The notes under the pieces: generated by a model
Database searches by the model: none
What the model was told of the DNA's origin: nothing
What the model saw: the letters and a program-made list of their open reading frames with translations, nothing else
In this document: piece after piece, positions 18,619 through 27,290 of the stretch
Layout of the letters: every line of letters begins with the position of its first letter
Numbering within the stretch: the stretch's first letter is position 1
Source: an uncultured Eubacteriales bacterium
GTDB lineage: Bacteria > Bacillota > Clostridia > Oscillospirales > Oscillospiraceae
Reading direction: 5' to 3'
NCBI GenBank assembly: GCA_900548625.1
Contig: URLO01000003.1
Span: 18,849-82,848, forward strand
Length of the DNA: 64,000 nucleotides
Translations under genes and position numbers: made by a program

Positions 18619-19626
18619 TTAAGCCTCAAATTCGCGCCAGACCGAAAGAATGGCGCGCGAAAGCGCATCTGCATCGTGGCGGATGTAGCGTCCCGGACGG
18701 CACAGCGGGAATTCCCGCACCGCAACGCCGAGCGCCTCGATCCCCGCGCGGTCTACCTCGATCGGGCCGCCGCCCTCCTGACGGTACGGCGCGAGCCACT
18801 TTTCCGGCACAGGGGCATTGTTTGCAATGCACACGTCGATGACGTCGCCTCCTGCGTGCTCCAGCAGCGCCCGCACATGGTCCTCACCCGTGTAGCCGTC
18901 GGTCTCGCCGTCCTGGGTCATGATGTTCAGGATGTATTCCCGAACCGCCCCGGAACTGCGGATGGCCTCGCTGATGCCATCGACCAGAAAATTGGGGATG
19001 ATGCTGGTATAGAGGCTCCCCGGCCCGATGACGATGATATCCGCCTGACGGATGGCGTCGATGCTGTCCTGAAGCGCCTGCGGGTGCTCCGGGACGAGCC
19101 GCACCTGCCGGATGCGGCAGTCGTTGATCTTCTTTGCGTAGAAAATCTTGCTCTCTCCGAGCGTGCGGGAGCCGTTGTCGAATTCCGCCTCCAGATAGAC
19201 GTTCTGATTCGTCACCGGAAGGACGCTTCCCGTGATGGCAAGGACCTCTCCCATCCGCTGCACCGCCTCGTCAAACGAACCGGAGATGCCGTTCATCGCC
19301 GCGAGAAAGAGGTTTCCGAAGCTCTGACCGGAGAGCGAGCCCTCGGTGAAGCGGTAATTCAGAAGCCGCTCCATCGTCGGCTCCGTGTTGGCAAGCGCCA
19401 TGATGCAGTTTCGGATGTCGCCCGGCGGCAGCATCCCGAGATCCTCGCGCAGCATACCCGAGCCGCCGCCGTCGTCCGCAACGGTCACGATGGCGGTGAT
19501 GTGCTTTGTATAGCGTTTGAGGCCGCGCAGCATGGCGGAAAGCCCGTGTCCCCCGCCGATGGCGGCAATGCGCGGCTCGCGCTTTTTCGGCTGATAGAGC
19601 CGTATGTTCTCTTGCTGCATCGTCAT
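18619..19626 (-). CDS. yvcK: YvcK/gluconeogenesis factor family protein
   Basis: 335 residues with a CofD-like fold: a Rossmann start IAAIGGGHGLSAMLRGLK, TVADDGGGSGMLREDLGM, PPGDIRNCIMALAN and VIGPGSLYTSIIPN. In Bacillus it is needed for growth on gluconeogenic carbon and for normal cell shape, and it binds UDP-sugars. Its start forms an ATGA overlap with rapZ. It is expected to link carbon status to envelope synthesis, which fits co-transcription with murB. Confidence 0.94.
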   Translation of the reverse strand: MTMQQENIRLYQPKKREPRIAAIGGGHGLSAMLRGLKRYTKHITAIVTVADDGGGSGMLREDLGMLPPGDIRNCIMALANTEPTMERLLNYRFTEGSLSGQSFGNLFLAAMNGISGSFDEAVQRMGEVLAITGSVLPVTNQNVYLEAEFDNGSRTLGESKIFYAKKINDCRIRQVRLVPEHPQALQDSIDAIRQADIIVIGPGSLYTSIIPNFLVDGISEAIRSSGAVREYILNIMTQDGETDGYTGEDHVRALLEHAGGDVIDVCIANNAPVPEKWLAPYRQEGGGPIEVDRAGIEALGVAVREFPLCRPGRYIRHDADALSRAILSVWREFEA

Positions 19627-20495
19627 CCGCGCGCTCCCCTTCTGTCCATGTCGCGGTGTCTGGAAACGACGGTGTAGCCGCGCTTCGTGATGAAGTCGGA
19701 AAGCTCCTTTGCGACCGCGACCGAGCGGTGCCGTCCGCCGGTGCAGCCGATGGCGATGACCAGCTCTGTCTTTCCCTCCTCAAGATACTGCGGGAGCGTG
19801 AAGTTGATGAGATCCTCCAGCTTCTCAACGAAGTCCTTCGTCGCCTGATACTGGAACACAAAATTTCGCACGTCCTCGTCAAGCCCCGTGCCGTCTCTCA
19901 GATCCGGGATGTAATAGGGATTCGGCAGAAAACGCACGTCGAACACAAGGTCTGCGTCCAGCGGAATTCCGTACTTAAAGCCGAAGGAAAGCACATTGAC
20001 GGTCATCGCGCGCTCGCGCACGCCACCCGCCACCATGTCGATGATCTTCCCGCGCAGCGCCCCGGTTGAAAGGCGCGAGGTGTCAAGGATGACGTTGGCG
20101 CGGTTTCGGATCGGCTCCAGCAGCGCGCGTTCACGCTCCAAGGCCTCAAGCATCGGCGTCCCGTCGCGCATAAGCGGGTGCAGGCGGCGCGTCTCCTTAA
20201 AACGCTTGACCAGCACCTCGGTGTTCGCCTCCATAAATACGATGGAGTAGCGAAGCCCCATCTTGTCCAGCTCATCGAGCGACTGAAACAGCACGTCGAA
20301 GCTGAGACTCCCGCGCACGTCGGTCACGAGCGCGACCTTTTCATACCGCCCCTTCGTCGCAAGACACAGCCGCGCAAACTGCGGGATCATCTCCGAGGGC
20401 ATATTGTCCACACAGTAAAAGCCGAGATCCTCAAGATTGGACGCCGCCTTGCTCTTTCCTGCGCCGGAAAGGCCGGATACAATGATAAACTGCAT
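19623..20495 (-). CDS. rapZ: RNase adapter/nucleotide-binding protein RapZ
   Basis: 290 residues: P-loop GLSGAGKS (8-15), Walker-B-like region, and the C-terminal sensing domain with IGCTGGRHRSVAVAKEL. In Enterobacteria the protein senses glucosamine-6-phosphate and guides RNase E; in Firmicutes (YvcJ) the role is less clear but the gene stays next to yvcK and whiA. It begins 9 bp after murB. Confidence 0.95.
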   Translation of the reverse strand: MQFIIVSGLSGAGKSKAASNLEDLGFYCVDNMPSEMIPQFARLCLATKGRYEKVALVTDVRGSLSFDVLFQSLDELDKMGLRYSIVFMEANTEVLVKRFKETRRLHPLMRDGTPMLEALERERALLEPIRNRANVILDTSRLSTGALRGKIIDMVAGGVRERAMTVNVLSFGFKYGIPLDADLVFDVRFLPNPYYIPDLRDGTGLDEDVRNFVFQYQATKDFVEKLEDLINFTLPQYLEEGKTELVIAIGCTGGRHRSVAVAKELSDFITKRGYTVVSRHRDMDRRGARG

Positions 20496-20504
20496 AACCT
20501 TCTC

Positions 20505-21413
20505 CTACCAGATCCGCACTTCCGGCTCCAAACGGAAGCCGGAATCCGCATAAACGGTTTCCTGTACCAGCTTGATCGTTTCAAGCACATCCCGTGCCGT
20601 CGCGCCGCCGCGATTGACAACAAAGCCTGCGTGCTTGCGCGATACCTCCGCGCCGCCCACGCCGCGTCCCTTGAGACCCGACGCCTCGATCAGTGCGCCG
20701 GCATACGCCCCCGCAGGACGCTTGAACGTGCTGCCGGCCGACGGGAGCTCCAGCGGCTGCGAGGCGCGCCGTTTTCCCATCAGCTCGCGCATCCGTGCGC
20801 CGATCTCATCGGCATCACCGGGCCGCAGCGCAAGCACCGTCTTTACAATTATGCACTCCGTGCGCTCGAACGCGCTCGTGCGGTAGGCAAACGCCTGCTC
20901 CGCGCCGCGCAGGACGCGCCGCGTCCCATCTGCCATCAAGACCGTCGTCTCCTCCGCGACCTGCGCGATCTCTCCGCCGTAGGCGCCTGCGTTCATATAA
21001 ACGCCGCCGCCGACCGTGCCGGGAATGCCGTGCGCAAATTCAAGTCCCGTGAGCGACTGCCCGCGTGCAAAAACTGCCGCGTGGGCAAGCGTCTCGCCTG
21101 CCATCGCTTCAATGCGCCCGCCCTCCAGCGCGCGCAGGCCGAGCAGGCAGTCCTTTGTGCAGATCACAAGCCCGTCCAGCCCCTCGTCAGGCGCCAGAAC
21201 ATTCGTGCCCGCGCCGAGAATCCGCGGCCTCACACCGCACTGCGAGGCGGCACGAAGCAGCACTGCAAGCTCGTCTTCATTTTTGGGAAATGCCATCAGC
21301 GCCGCCGGCCCGCCGATGCGGAACGAGGTATGGGCGCTGAGCGGCTCATTTTCTGCAAACGCCGCGTCCGGGCACATCGCCCGCAGCGGCTGTAAATTGT
21401 CCATTCGACTCAT
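20505..21413 (-). CDS. murB: UDP-N-acetylenolpyruvoylglucosamine reductase
   Basis: FAD enzyme that completes UDP-N-acetylmuramate for peptidoglycan. 302 residues from MSRMDNLQPL. The FAD-binding NTSFRIGGPA-like motif appears as HTSFRIGGPAAL; GAGTNVL, GIPGTVGGGVYMNAGAYGG and SAGSTFKRP carry the substrate and catalytic serine region. The start at 21413 has CGGAGG seven bases before it and its own promoter; a longer upstream extension has no ribosome site. It is first in the murB-rapZ-yvcK-whiA-dnaE unit. Confidence 0.96.
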   Translation of the reverse strand: MSRMDNLQPLRAMCPDAAFAENEPLSAHTSFRIGGPAALMAFPKNEDELAVLLRAASQCGVRPRILGAGTNVLAPDEGLDGLVICTKDCLLGLRALEGGRIEAMAGETLAHAAVFARGQSLTGLEFAHGIPGTVGGGVYMNAGAYGGEIAQVAEETTVLMADGTRRVLRGAEQAFAYRTSAFERTECIIVKTVLALRPGDADEIGARMRELMGKRRASQPLELPSAGSTFKRPAGAYAGALIEASGLKGRGVGGAEVSRKHAGFVVNRGGATARDVLETIKLVQETVYADSGFRLEPEVRIW

Positions 21414-21441
21414 AAACGCCTCCGGGTGTTTAATCAAGATT

Positions 21442-21469
21442 ACTATAGCACAAACTGATGTAAAATCAA
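21442..21469 (-). promoter_or_regulatory. promoter of the murB-rapZ-yvcK-whiA-dnaE operon
   Basis: TTGATT (21464-21469), 16 bp spacer, TATAGT (21442-21447), located between the hprK terminator and the murB ribosome site. Confidence 0.65.
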
Positions 21470-21510
21470 ACAGGAAAAGCACTTTTCCGGAAAAACGTAC
21501 CGTGAAATGC

Positions 21511-21537
21511 AAAATGCCGCCCGATGGGCGGCATTTT
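21511..21537 (-). terminator. terminator after hprK
   Basis: Perfect hairpin AAAATGCCGCCC / GGGCGGCATTTT directly after the hprK stop. The T run is only four bases, so some read-through into murB is possible. Confidence 0.65.
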
Positions 21538-21538
21538 C

Positions 21539-22480
21539 TCAGTTGTTTTCTTTTCCGGCGAAAAACTGGTTCATCTGCTCCGTGAATTCCAGCGCGGCAT
21601 TGTAGCCCATGCGCTTTTGACGGTTGTTCATGGCAGCGACCTCAAAGATGACCGCGAGATTTCGTCCGGGCGTGATGGGAATGGTGATTGAGGGCACCTT
21701 CACATCGAGGATCTCCATATACTGCGTCTCCATGCCGAGCCGGTCATAAGCCTCGCCGTCGCGCCAGGGAACCATTTTGATGACCAGATCGATCTTGCAG
21801 CTATCCTTGACCGCGCCCATACCAAAGAGCTTTGCCACATTGATGATGCCGATGCCGCGCAGCTCCATATAGTGCCGCAGCACCTCAGGCGGCGAGCCGA
21901 CCAGCTCATGAGACGAGATCATCTTGATCTCGACCGCATCGTCAGAGATCAGGCGGTGGCCACGCTTGACAAGCTCGATGGCCGTCTCACTCTTGCCGAT
22001 GCCGCTGTCGCCCATGATCAGAATGCCCTCGCCGTAAATCTCGACAAGGACGCCATGGCGCGTCACACGCGGCGCAAGATTGCGTTTGAGGTAGGTAATG
22101 AGGCTTGATACGATATACGAGGTCGTGTCCTTGCAGCTCAGCACCGTGACATTGTGCTTCTCCGCCATCTCCAGACACTCCGGCAGCGCCTGAATGCCGC
22201 GCGCAATGATGAGCGCCGGAATTTTATAGGACATGAAATGGTCAAAAATGATCCGGCGTTCCTCGCTGGAGAGCTTTTCAAGGTAAGCCGACTCCACCGT
22301 TCCGCAGACATAAAGCCGCATCGGTTCAAAATGATCGAAGAAACCAGCCAGATACAGACCCGGCCGGCTCACATCGTCGACCGTGACATGGATCTTATGA
22401 TAGTCTGAGGACTCATAGAGCTTTTCCAGATGAAATTCCTCGACAAGCTCTGACAGGGGCACCGAATAAACATTTGACAT
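21539..22480 (-). CDS. hprK: HPr kinase/phosphorylase
   Basis: Phosphorylates and dephosphorylates Ser46 of HPr, setting carbon catabolite control in Gram-positives. 313 residues: an N-terminal domain, then catalytic P-loop GDSGIGKS (157-164) with the conserved histidine just ahead (H142 in TRHGVLVEIYG) and the C-terminal signature LEVRGIGI-like run seen here as MELRGIGIINVAKLFG. It has its own promoter and terminator and precedes murB, a conserved neighbourhood. Confidence 0.97.
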   Translation of the reverse strand: MSNVYSVPLSELVEEFHLEKLYESSDYHKIHVTVDDVSRPGLYLAGFFDHFEPMRLYVCGTVESAYLEKLSSEERRIIFDHFMSYKIPALIIARGIQALPECLEMAEKHNVTVLSCKDTTSYIVSSLITYLKRNLAPRVTRHGVLVEIYGEGILIMGDSGIGKSETAIELVKRGHRLISDDAVEIKMISSHELVGSPPEVLRHYMELRGIGIINVAKLFGMGAVKDSCKIDLVIKMVPWRDGEAYDRLGMETQYMEILDVKVPSITIPITPGRNLAVIFEVAAMNNRQKRMGYNAALEFTEQMNQFFAGKENN

Positions 22481-22498
22481 TCATAACACCTCACGGCG

Positions 22499-22527
22499 AT
22501 TATAACCTGTTTCTGACGGTTTGGCAA
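22499..22527 (-). promoter_or_regulatory. hprK promoter
   Basis: TTGCCA (22522-22527), 17 bp, TATAAT (22499-22504), about 20 bp upstream of the hprK start. Confidence 0.75.
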
Positions 22528-22589
22528 CCGTAAAAACAGATATGGTGCTTTTTCCGTAAAAATTTTTTGTTCCATACAAGAATTTGTGC

Positions 22590-22618
22590 TTGCATTTTGC
22601 GGAAACATCTGCTATTAT
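22590..22618 (+). promoter_or_regulatory. rpmB promoter
   Basis: TTGCAT (22590-22595), 17 bp, TATTAT (22613-22618). The leader downstream contains a short hairpin CGTCCGTAGGACG before the ribosome site GAGGAGGTGCAGCTA. Confidence 0.7.
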
Positions 22619-22679
22619 ACTAGTCGGCGTCCGTAGGACGGCTGTTATATGATTTTTAAGCGGCGAGGAGGTGCAGCTA

Positions 22680-22868
22680 ATGGCAAAGTGCGATATCTGC
22701 GGCAAGGGCGTTACTTTTGGAATCAAAGTTTCCCACTCTCATAGAAGATCCAACAGAGCATGGAAGCCCAACGTCAAACGGGTAAAAGCGATTGTTGACG
22801 GTACTCCGCGCCATGTGTACGTCTGTACAAGATGCCTGCGTTCCAACAAGGTTGAGCGCGCGATCTGA
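22680..22868 (+). CDS. rpmB: 50S ribosomal protein L28, cysteine-containing form
   Basis: 62 residues starting MAKCDICGKGVTFG. It is the C-plus paralogue type: CDIC at the N terminus and CTRC near the C terminus can bind one zinc ion. The core GIKVSHSHRRSNRAWKPN is typical. The start at 22680 follows GAGGAGGTGCAGCTA. It is monocistronic, with promoter and terminator, divergent from hprK. Confidence 0.97.
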   Translation: MAKCDICGKGVTFGIKVSHSHRRSNRAWKPNVKRVKAIVDGTPRHVYVCTRCLRSNKVERAI

Positions 22869-22878
22869 TAGACAACCG

Positions 22879-22913
22879 AAAAGACAAGTCGAAAGACTTG
22901 TCTTTTTCTTTTT
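22879..22913 (+). terminator. rpmB terminator
   Basis: Hairpin AAAAGACAAGTC-GAAA-GACTTGTCTTTT with a GNRA-type loop, followed by TTCTTTTT. Confidence 0.9.
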
Positions 22914-22977
22914 CGCATTTCCAAAACCGGCCGGCGGCGAGGTTCTCCCTCACCTGCCGGCCGGCTTGTATTTAATC

Positions 22978-23832
22978 TCAGAAGCGCGCCTGTATCTCCC
23001 GGATCCCGCGCGACAAGACCTCGTCGCAGCCCTCGCCGATGGCGGCCTTCAAAAGTGCGTACTCATCGAGCGTTCCCTGTCCGTGCAGCACGCGGAACGC
23101 GCCCGCATCGCTGCCCGGCGCGATCAGCGCCCCGAGCGACGCCGCCGTCCGCACGTTTTCCATCGCGCCCTCCAGCAGCGGCTTTAAAACCGCGTCCGGG
23201 AAGCGCCCGCAGCCGATCAGATTCCCGAAGGTCACGAGTGTCGGCACCCACACCGTCCGGCTCTCTGCGAGGCGGTGCAGCGTCTCCTGTCCAAGATATG
23301 CGCCGTGCTCGATGGAATCCACGCCCGCTGCGATGGCCGCCGCAACGGTCGCATCGCCGTTTGCGTGCGCCATGACAGAAAAGCCCTCGCCGTGCGCAAT
23401 GGCGATCATCTCCCGGACCTCCTCAGGCGTGAGCGGCACATCCGTCAGAACGCCGAGCCGGTCAAAATCCATCAGGCCCGAGATCATGATCTTGATAAAG
23501 TCCGCGCCTGAATGCCTGGCATCCTCCACCAGCGCGCGATAATCCGCCATCGTGTCAAAGCCCCGCCCGATGAAGCCGCCGTAGTGTCCGTTTTTATGGA
23601 TCGGCGCACCCGGAATGCGGTAGCGGATGCCGTACTCCGGCGCGAGCCGCGCCGCGAGGCCGCAAACGCCCCAGCGGTCGCCGCCGTCACGGAGATAGGT
23701 GATTCCCCGCTGTCTGTACGCAGACAGCGTCCGGCGCACCCAGTCCTCCCGCACGCCCTCGCGGTGGCGTGCAATGGCGTCCTTCCAGTATACGCCGTCC
23801 AGTACCATATGGATATGGCAGTCGCTGAGCAT
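22978..23832 (-). CDS. amidohydrolase-superfamily protein
   Basis: 284 residues from MLSDCHIHMVLDG. H-x-H of the first strand (HIH) is the metal-binding signature of amidohydrolases; later motifs include IKIMISGLMDFDR, VMAHANGDATVAAAIAAGV (third-strand histidine) and the terminal PGSDAGAF with the conserved aspartate. The pattern resembles the imidazolonepropionase/Xaa-Pro dipeptidase-like branch, but the substrate cannot be assigned. The start at 23832 follows AGGAAGGAAGGC; an in-frame extension of 14 residues upstream lacks a ribosome site. Confidence 0.8.
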   Translation of the reverse strand: MLSDCHIHMVLDGVYWKDAIARHREGVREDWVRRTLSAYRQRGITYLRDGGDRWGVCGLAARLAPEYGIRYRIPGAPIHKNGHYGGFIGRGFDTMADYRALVEDARHSGADFIKIMISGLMDFDRLGVLTDVPLTPEEVREMIAIAHGEGFSVMAHANGDATVAAAIAAGVDSIEHGAYLGQETLHRLAESRTVWVPTLVTFGNLIGCGRFPDAVLKPLLEGAMENVRTAASLGALIAPGSDAGAFRVLHGQGTLDEYALLKAAIGEGCDEVLSRGIREIQARF

Positions 23833-23909
23833 GTCCCATGCCTTCCTTCCTGCATTCTGCCACAACCATAGCACAGATCGCCCAAAGAAGCAAGCCTTGT
23901 CCGGGCGGC

Positions 23910-24464
23910 TCAGGCTTCTTCATCACCTTCCTCCGCACAAATGGCGGGCTGTGCATTCACTGCTTCCGCTTCTGCGTCAGCCTCCTCACCGCACGGGTCT
24001 CCGCTTGCGCGCAGAGCATTCTGCTCAATCATGGGCGCAGCAGGCTTTTGCTTGCAGCCCTCAGGCGCAAACGCGCTGCCAAGCTGTGGGAGCGCAGCGG
24101 CAACGATCGACAAGCCGATTGCGATCAGCACAAAACGCACCGTTTTTCCAATGTTTCGGTTCAGTTCTTCCAGTGCATGAACGCTGGAGGCAGAGGCGTT
24201 GTGGATTGCATTTTGGACTGCAACCACAGTTTCCGTGGAGCGGTTGATGTCATCCAGCACGTCCACGATCATGTCGGAGGCCGCGTAAATCTCCGTATAG
24301 AAGTCTCCGCCAAACGCGCAGTATTGCAGATTGTAGTTCTCCGCCGCATATTTGAACGTTTTTTCCGTCAAGTCATAAGATGTGGCCTCCGGTTGGAAGG
24401 ACGCGCCGAGCACGATCACGACAAGGCCGATTACAACCATCAGAATCGATGTGATTTTTTTCAT
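23910..24464 (-). CDS. two-TM protein of unknown function
   Basis: 184 residues starting MKKITSILMVVIGLVVIVLG. One hydrophobic segment lies at the N terminus and one near residues 112-130 (FVLIAIGLSIVAAALPQLG). The region between (about 25-105) would be extracytoplasmic and contains a helical stretch DMIVDVLDDINRSTETVVAV. The tail is acidic and rich in Glu and Ala. The start at 24464 has AGGAG nine bases upstream. No family recognised. It belongs to the cluster of surface proteins up to 28.7 kb. Confidence 0.65.
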   Translation of the reverse strand: MKKITSILMVVIGLVVIVLGASFQPEATSYDLTEKTFKYAAENYNLQYCAFGGDFYTEIYAASDMIVDVLDDINRSTETVVAVQNAIHNASASSVHALEELNRNIGKTVRFVLIAIGLSIVAAALPQLGSAFAPEGCKQKPAAPMIEQNALRASGDPCGEEADAEAEAVNAQPAICAEEGDEEA

Positions 24465-24520
24465 AATATGCATCTCCTATTTTAAAATATAATAGATTCC
24501 GGCCGTGCGTATACACAGCC

Positions 24521-26149
24521 TCATCCTACAGGGCACGGCTCCGTAGGCGTCTCATCCACAGGCGTTTCAGGCACAGGCATCTCAGGCACATCAGTGTTCG
24601 TTGCCGATGACTCGCTCGACGCCGTCTCCAGCACATCCTTTGCCAGCGTCACGCAGTCCTTTCCGTTATAGAACATCCAGTTCACGACAACCTCCTCGTC
24701 CGCATTGAGCGAGACATATTTCGAGTACACGAAGCCGTTGGAGTCGATATAACCGCCCTTCATTCCGTCGTTCGGAGTCTGTACAAGGATGTCCGTACCG
24801 ATTTTGACCGGATCTTTTCCAACCGTAGCGCACTTGAACGTGCCATAATTGGTGTAGGTGTCCTCAATCTCATCAACGTCCTCAAAGTAATAGACTGTCC
24901 TCCCATCCTCGCTGACGTAGAAATACGAGAGATAGAAGCCGAACATGCCCCAGATATAGGTCTCGGAGGCAATTTTTTCTGATTTCTCCGACTTAAGTGT
25001 ATAGCGATACAGTGCGCCGATGTTGCGCTCGGTGTCAACGCCCTTAACATAGTAGAGATATTTTCCATCCTTTGAGAGTCTCAGAGCCGCGACGTCGCCA
25101 GCGACCTTCTTCTCGTCCTTTAGCTCCGTGCCGTTCAGCTTTGCCACACGCAGGTTGTCATCCTCGTCAATATAGCCGATGAAACCGCTCTGGATGTCAA
25201 TCTCCTTTACATTGGACAGGAGCTTTTCGCGCTCTCCCTCGGCAGTGACGTAATAGACATTGTCACCGTTATCCGCATCGACCGTGATGTAAAGGCCATC
25301 AATCGCTTTTCCATTGTCATAAGTCAGATTGCCGCTTGCCGTGTAGAGGGTGCTGCTGCCAAGGTCATCACTCAGCCTCACCTTGACAAGCTCCTTGCCT
25401 TTGTTCTGAAAATAGAATTCATCCGAGTGGATGTCCGCAACCGCAAACGCGTTCTGGGATTTGTTAAAGCGGATTGTCGCGCTGCTGGAGGAGGTGTCCA
25501 ATGTCGTCAGCTTCGTCTTCTCTCCATCGTGATACAAATAAGAGACCGACTCGTTTTTGTCCTTGTTGATTTCGATCCAGAGCGCTGTTTTTCCGTCGTT
25601 GGAAATACTCTCAACCTGAACAGTCGGCGACTTCCAGTTTGCGATTTTTTCCGCCTCCTCCTCATTTTCAGGAAGAATGCAGATATTCCCGTCACCATCG
25701 GCATACATCAGACTCAGCGTATCATCCGCGACCGCCATGGCAAGATCCTCGCCCAGCTTAAGCGGCTCGACGCCGCCAAATTTGAGCCGATACTGATAAT
25801 TCTTAGTATCCGTAAAAATAATGCCGCTGTCTTTGACGACATTGACCTTATTCACGTTTTCTGCCAATGTTGTTCTGTCTTCCGTGTCACTGACAGTCGT
25901 CCGGAACAGTGCACCGTCATCCGTCAATGCAATGACTGTGCTCCGGTCGGTCAACAGGTAACAGCGCACGATCTCTCCCTTGATCTTGACAGCCTCCCCA
26001 TTCATCCGTGATATCCATGCGTCGCCGTCTGCGCCGGCCTTTCCCAAAATGACCGCAGGTTCCGCCCCCGTTTTCGTGCTACCAGCCGCGCAGGCGCACA
26101 GGCTCAGGCACATCGCTGCCAAAAGCAGCATAGCAAGTGATTTCTTCAT
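24521..26149 (-). CDS. large lipoprotein, beta-propeller-like
   Basis: 542 residues from MKKSLAMLLLAAMCLSLCAC; the lipobox is LCAC. The body consists of repeated beta-strand units of the form SKDGKYLYYVKG, SEDGRTVYYFED and SNDGKTALWIE, typical of WD40/TolB-like propellers. A Pro/Glu/Thr-rich tail (VPEMPVPETPVDETPTEP) closes the protein. It is presumably displayed at the cell surface. The start at 26149 follows AAGGAGGAACGAG. Preceded 42 bp upstream by another lipoprotein gene. The function is unknown. Confidence 0.75.
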   Translation of the reverse strand: MKKSLAMLLLAAMCLSLCACAAGSTKTGAEPAVILGKAGADGDAWISRMNGEAVKIKGEIVRCYLLTDRSTVIALTDDGALFRTTVSDTEDRTTLAENVNKVNVVKDSGIIFTDTKNYQYRLKFGGVEPLKLGEDLAMAVADDTLSLMYADGDGNICILPENEEEAEKIANWKSPTVQVESISNDGKTALWIEINKDKNESVSYLYHDGEKTKLTTLDTSSSSATIRFNKSQNAFAVADIHSDEFYFQNKGKELVKVRLSDDLGSSTLYTASGNLTYDNGKAIDGLYITVDADNGDNVYYVTAEGEREKLLSNVKEIDIQSGFIGYIDEDDNLRVAKLNGTELKDEKKVAGDVAALRLSKDGKYLYYVKGVDTERNIGALYRYTLKSEKSEKIASETYIWGMFGFYLSYFYVSEDGRTVYYFEDVDEIEDTYTNYGTFKCATVGKDPVKIGTDILVQTPNDGMKGGYIDSNGFVYSKYVSLNADEEVVVNWMFYNGKDCVTLAKDVLETASSESSATNTDVPEMPVPETPVDETPTEPCPVG

Positions 26150-26191
26150 CTCGTTCCTCCTTCTTAATTGCATATTTATATTGTCTTTTGC

Positions 26192-27079
26192 TTATCCGAA
26201 CAGCTCCGCGTGCTTTTCGTCGAGCTTTTTATCCAGTTCTACGATCTCATTACTTTTCGCAGATACTTCGCTTAAAATCGCCATTGCTTCCTCTGACACG
26301 CCTACTTTTGACGCGTCTACTGTTCCGCTAGCAATCAGGCCCAAAAGTGCCGTCACATCATTGCCGAGATAATAATCCGAATAAGCATCGTGAAGCGTCT
26401 CATATTTATCATGTAACTCTTGTACGGCATCCATGAGCGTCTTCACTCCATATGCATTCATGTCAATAGAACCATCTACCGCAGCAATTCCAGCATCTAG
26501 TTCATCAATGGCTTTCTGTATCAGCTTCACCGACTCTGTGGTGGCGGAATAGGAATCGGCTTCATATTGAAGAGCTGTCAGCACTTTGGAGTATAATAGG
26601 ATAACAATCAACTCAGCATCCGCGTATTTCGCATATTCTCCGATTTCCGCGACCATATCCGCATAGAGCAGCGCCGGACATTCCTCATCCGTGACGCCCA
26701 TCTCGCGCAATTCTGACGCCCTCGCGGCATATTTTTCGATTAGTTCGGTATCGACCTCAAACAGGGAGCCACCCTCTTTCGCTTTATACGGTGTGTTCTT
26801 TGCGAATTTTTCAAACTCAGAGATCGCACGCGCCCGCTTGGCCTCAGCCAGATCCTTCTGTGCCTGCTCCAGCAGGGCATAGTTTTCTACCTGCGTCTTC
26901 TCCTTGTCGCTGAGCGCATCATACGCACCCTGCGCCCGTTCCACCTCATCCGTACTGCTGGCTGTTACCTCGCCGATTTTTAAAATCAGCTCGTCTGTCT
27001 CCTTGGCAGCCTTGCTCTTGCAGCCGCAGAGCGACAGCAGCATGAGCGCCGCCAAAACCACCGCAATCCATTTTTTCAT
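26192..27079 (-). CDS. lipoprotein, helical
   Basis: 295 residues from MKKWIAVVLAALMLLSLCGC; lipobox LCGC. The mature part is mostly helical, including a short segment like ALSDKEKTQVENYALLEQAQ found in the DUF/FIVAR-style spacer of surface proteins, then a helical body ending LDKKLDEKHAELFG. GC is lower than in the housekeeping genes around it. The start at 27079 follows GGAGAAGAAAGAA. First gene of the unit with a good promoter upstream. Confidence 0.75.
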   Translation of the reverse strand: MKKWIAVVLAALMLLSLCGCKSKAAKETDELILKIGEVTASSTDEVERAQGAYDALSDKEKTQVENYALLEQAQKDLAEAKRARAISEFEKFAKNTPYKAKEGGSLFEVDTELIEKYAARASELREMGVTDEECPALLYADMVAEIGEYAKYADAELIVILLYSKVLTALQYEADSYSATTESVKLIQKAIDELDAGIAAVDGSIDMNAYGVKTLMDAVQELHDKYETLHDAYSDYYLGNDVTALLGLIASGTVDASKVGVSEEAMAILSEVSAKSNEIVELDKKLDEKHAELFG

Positions 27080-27141
27080 TTCTTTCTTCTCCTTTCGTAT
27101 ACACTTTTCACGAGAATTCACGCGATCGGTGTCATATTTTT

Positions 27142-27170
27142 ATTTTACATGCTCGTTTCACCAAAAACAA
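27142..27170 (-). promoter_or_regulatory. promoter of the lipoprotein pair
   Basis: TTGTTT (27165-27170), 17 bp, TAAAAT (27142-27147), about 60 bp upstream of the start at 27079. Confidence 0.6.
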
Positions 27171-27246
27171 TTAACTGGCTGCATAGGGTTTTAAGAATAT
27201 TTTCCCGTCAGGAGACATCCGCCTGCATAAACGCGCACCTTCAGGC

Positions 27247-27281
27247 CTAAAAAACGCCTCTCTGCACATGGCAGAGAGGCG
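27247..27281 (-). terminator. terminator after the zinc-ribbon/beta-helix gene
   Basis: Perfect stem CGCCTCTCTGC / GCAGAGAGGCG followed on the minus strand by TTTTTT, right behind the stop codon at 27291. Confidence 0.9.
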
Positions 27282-27290
27282 AGCTGTTTT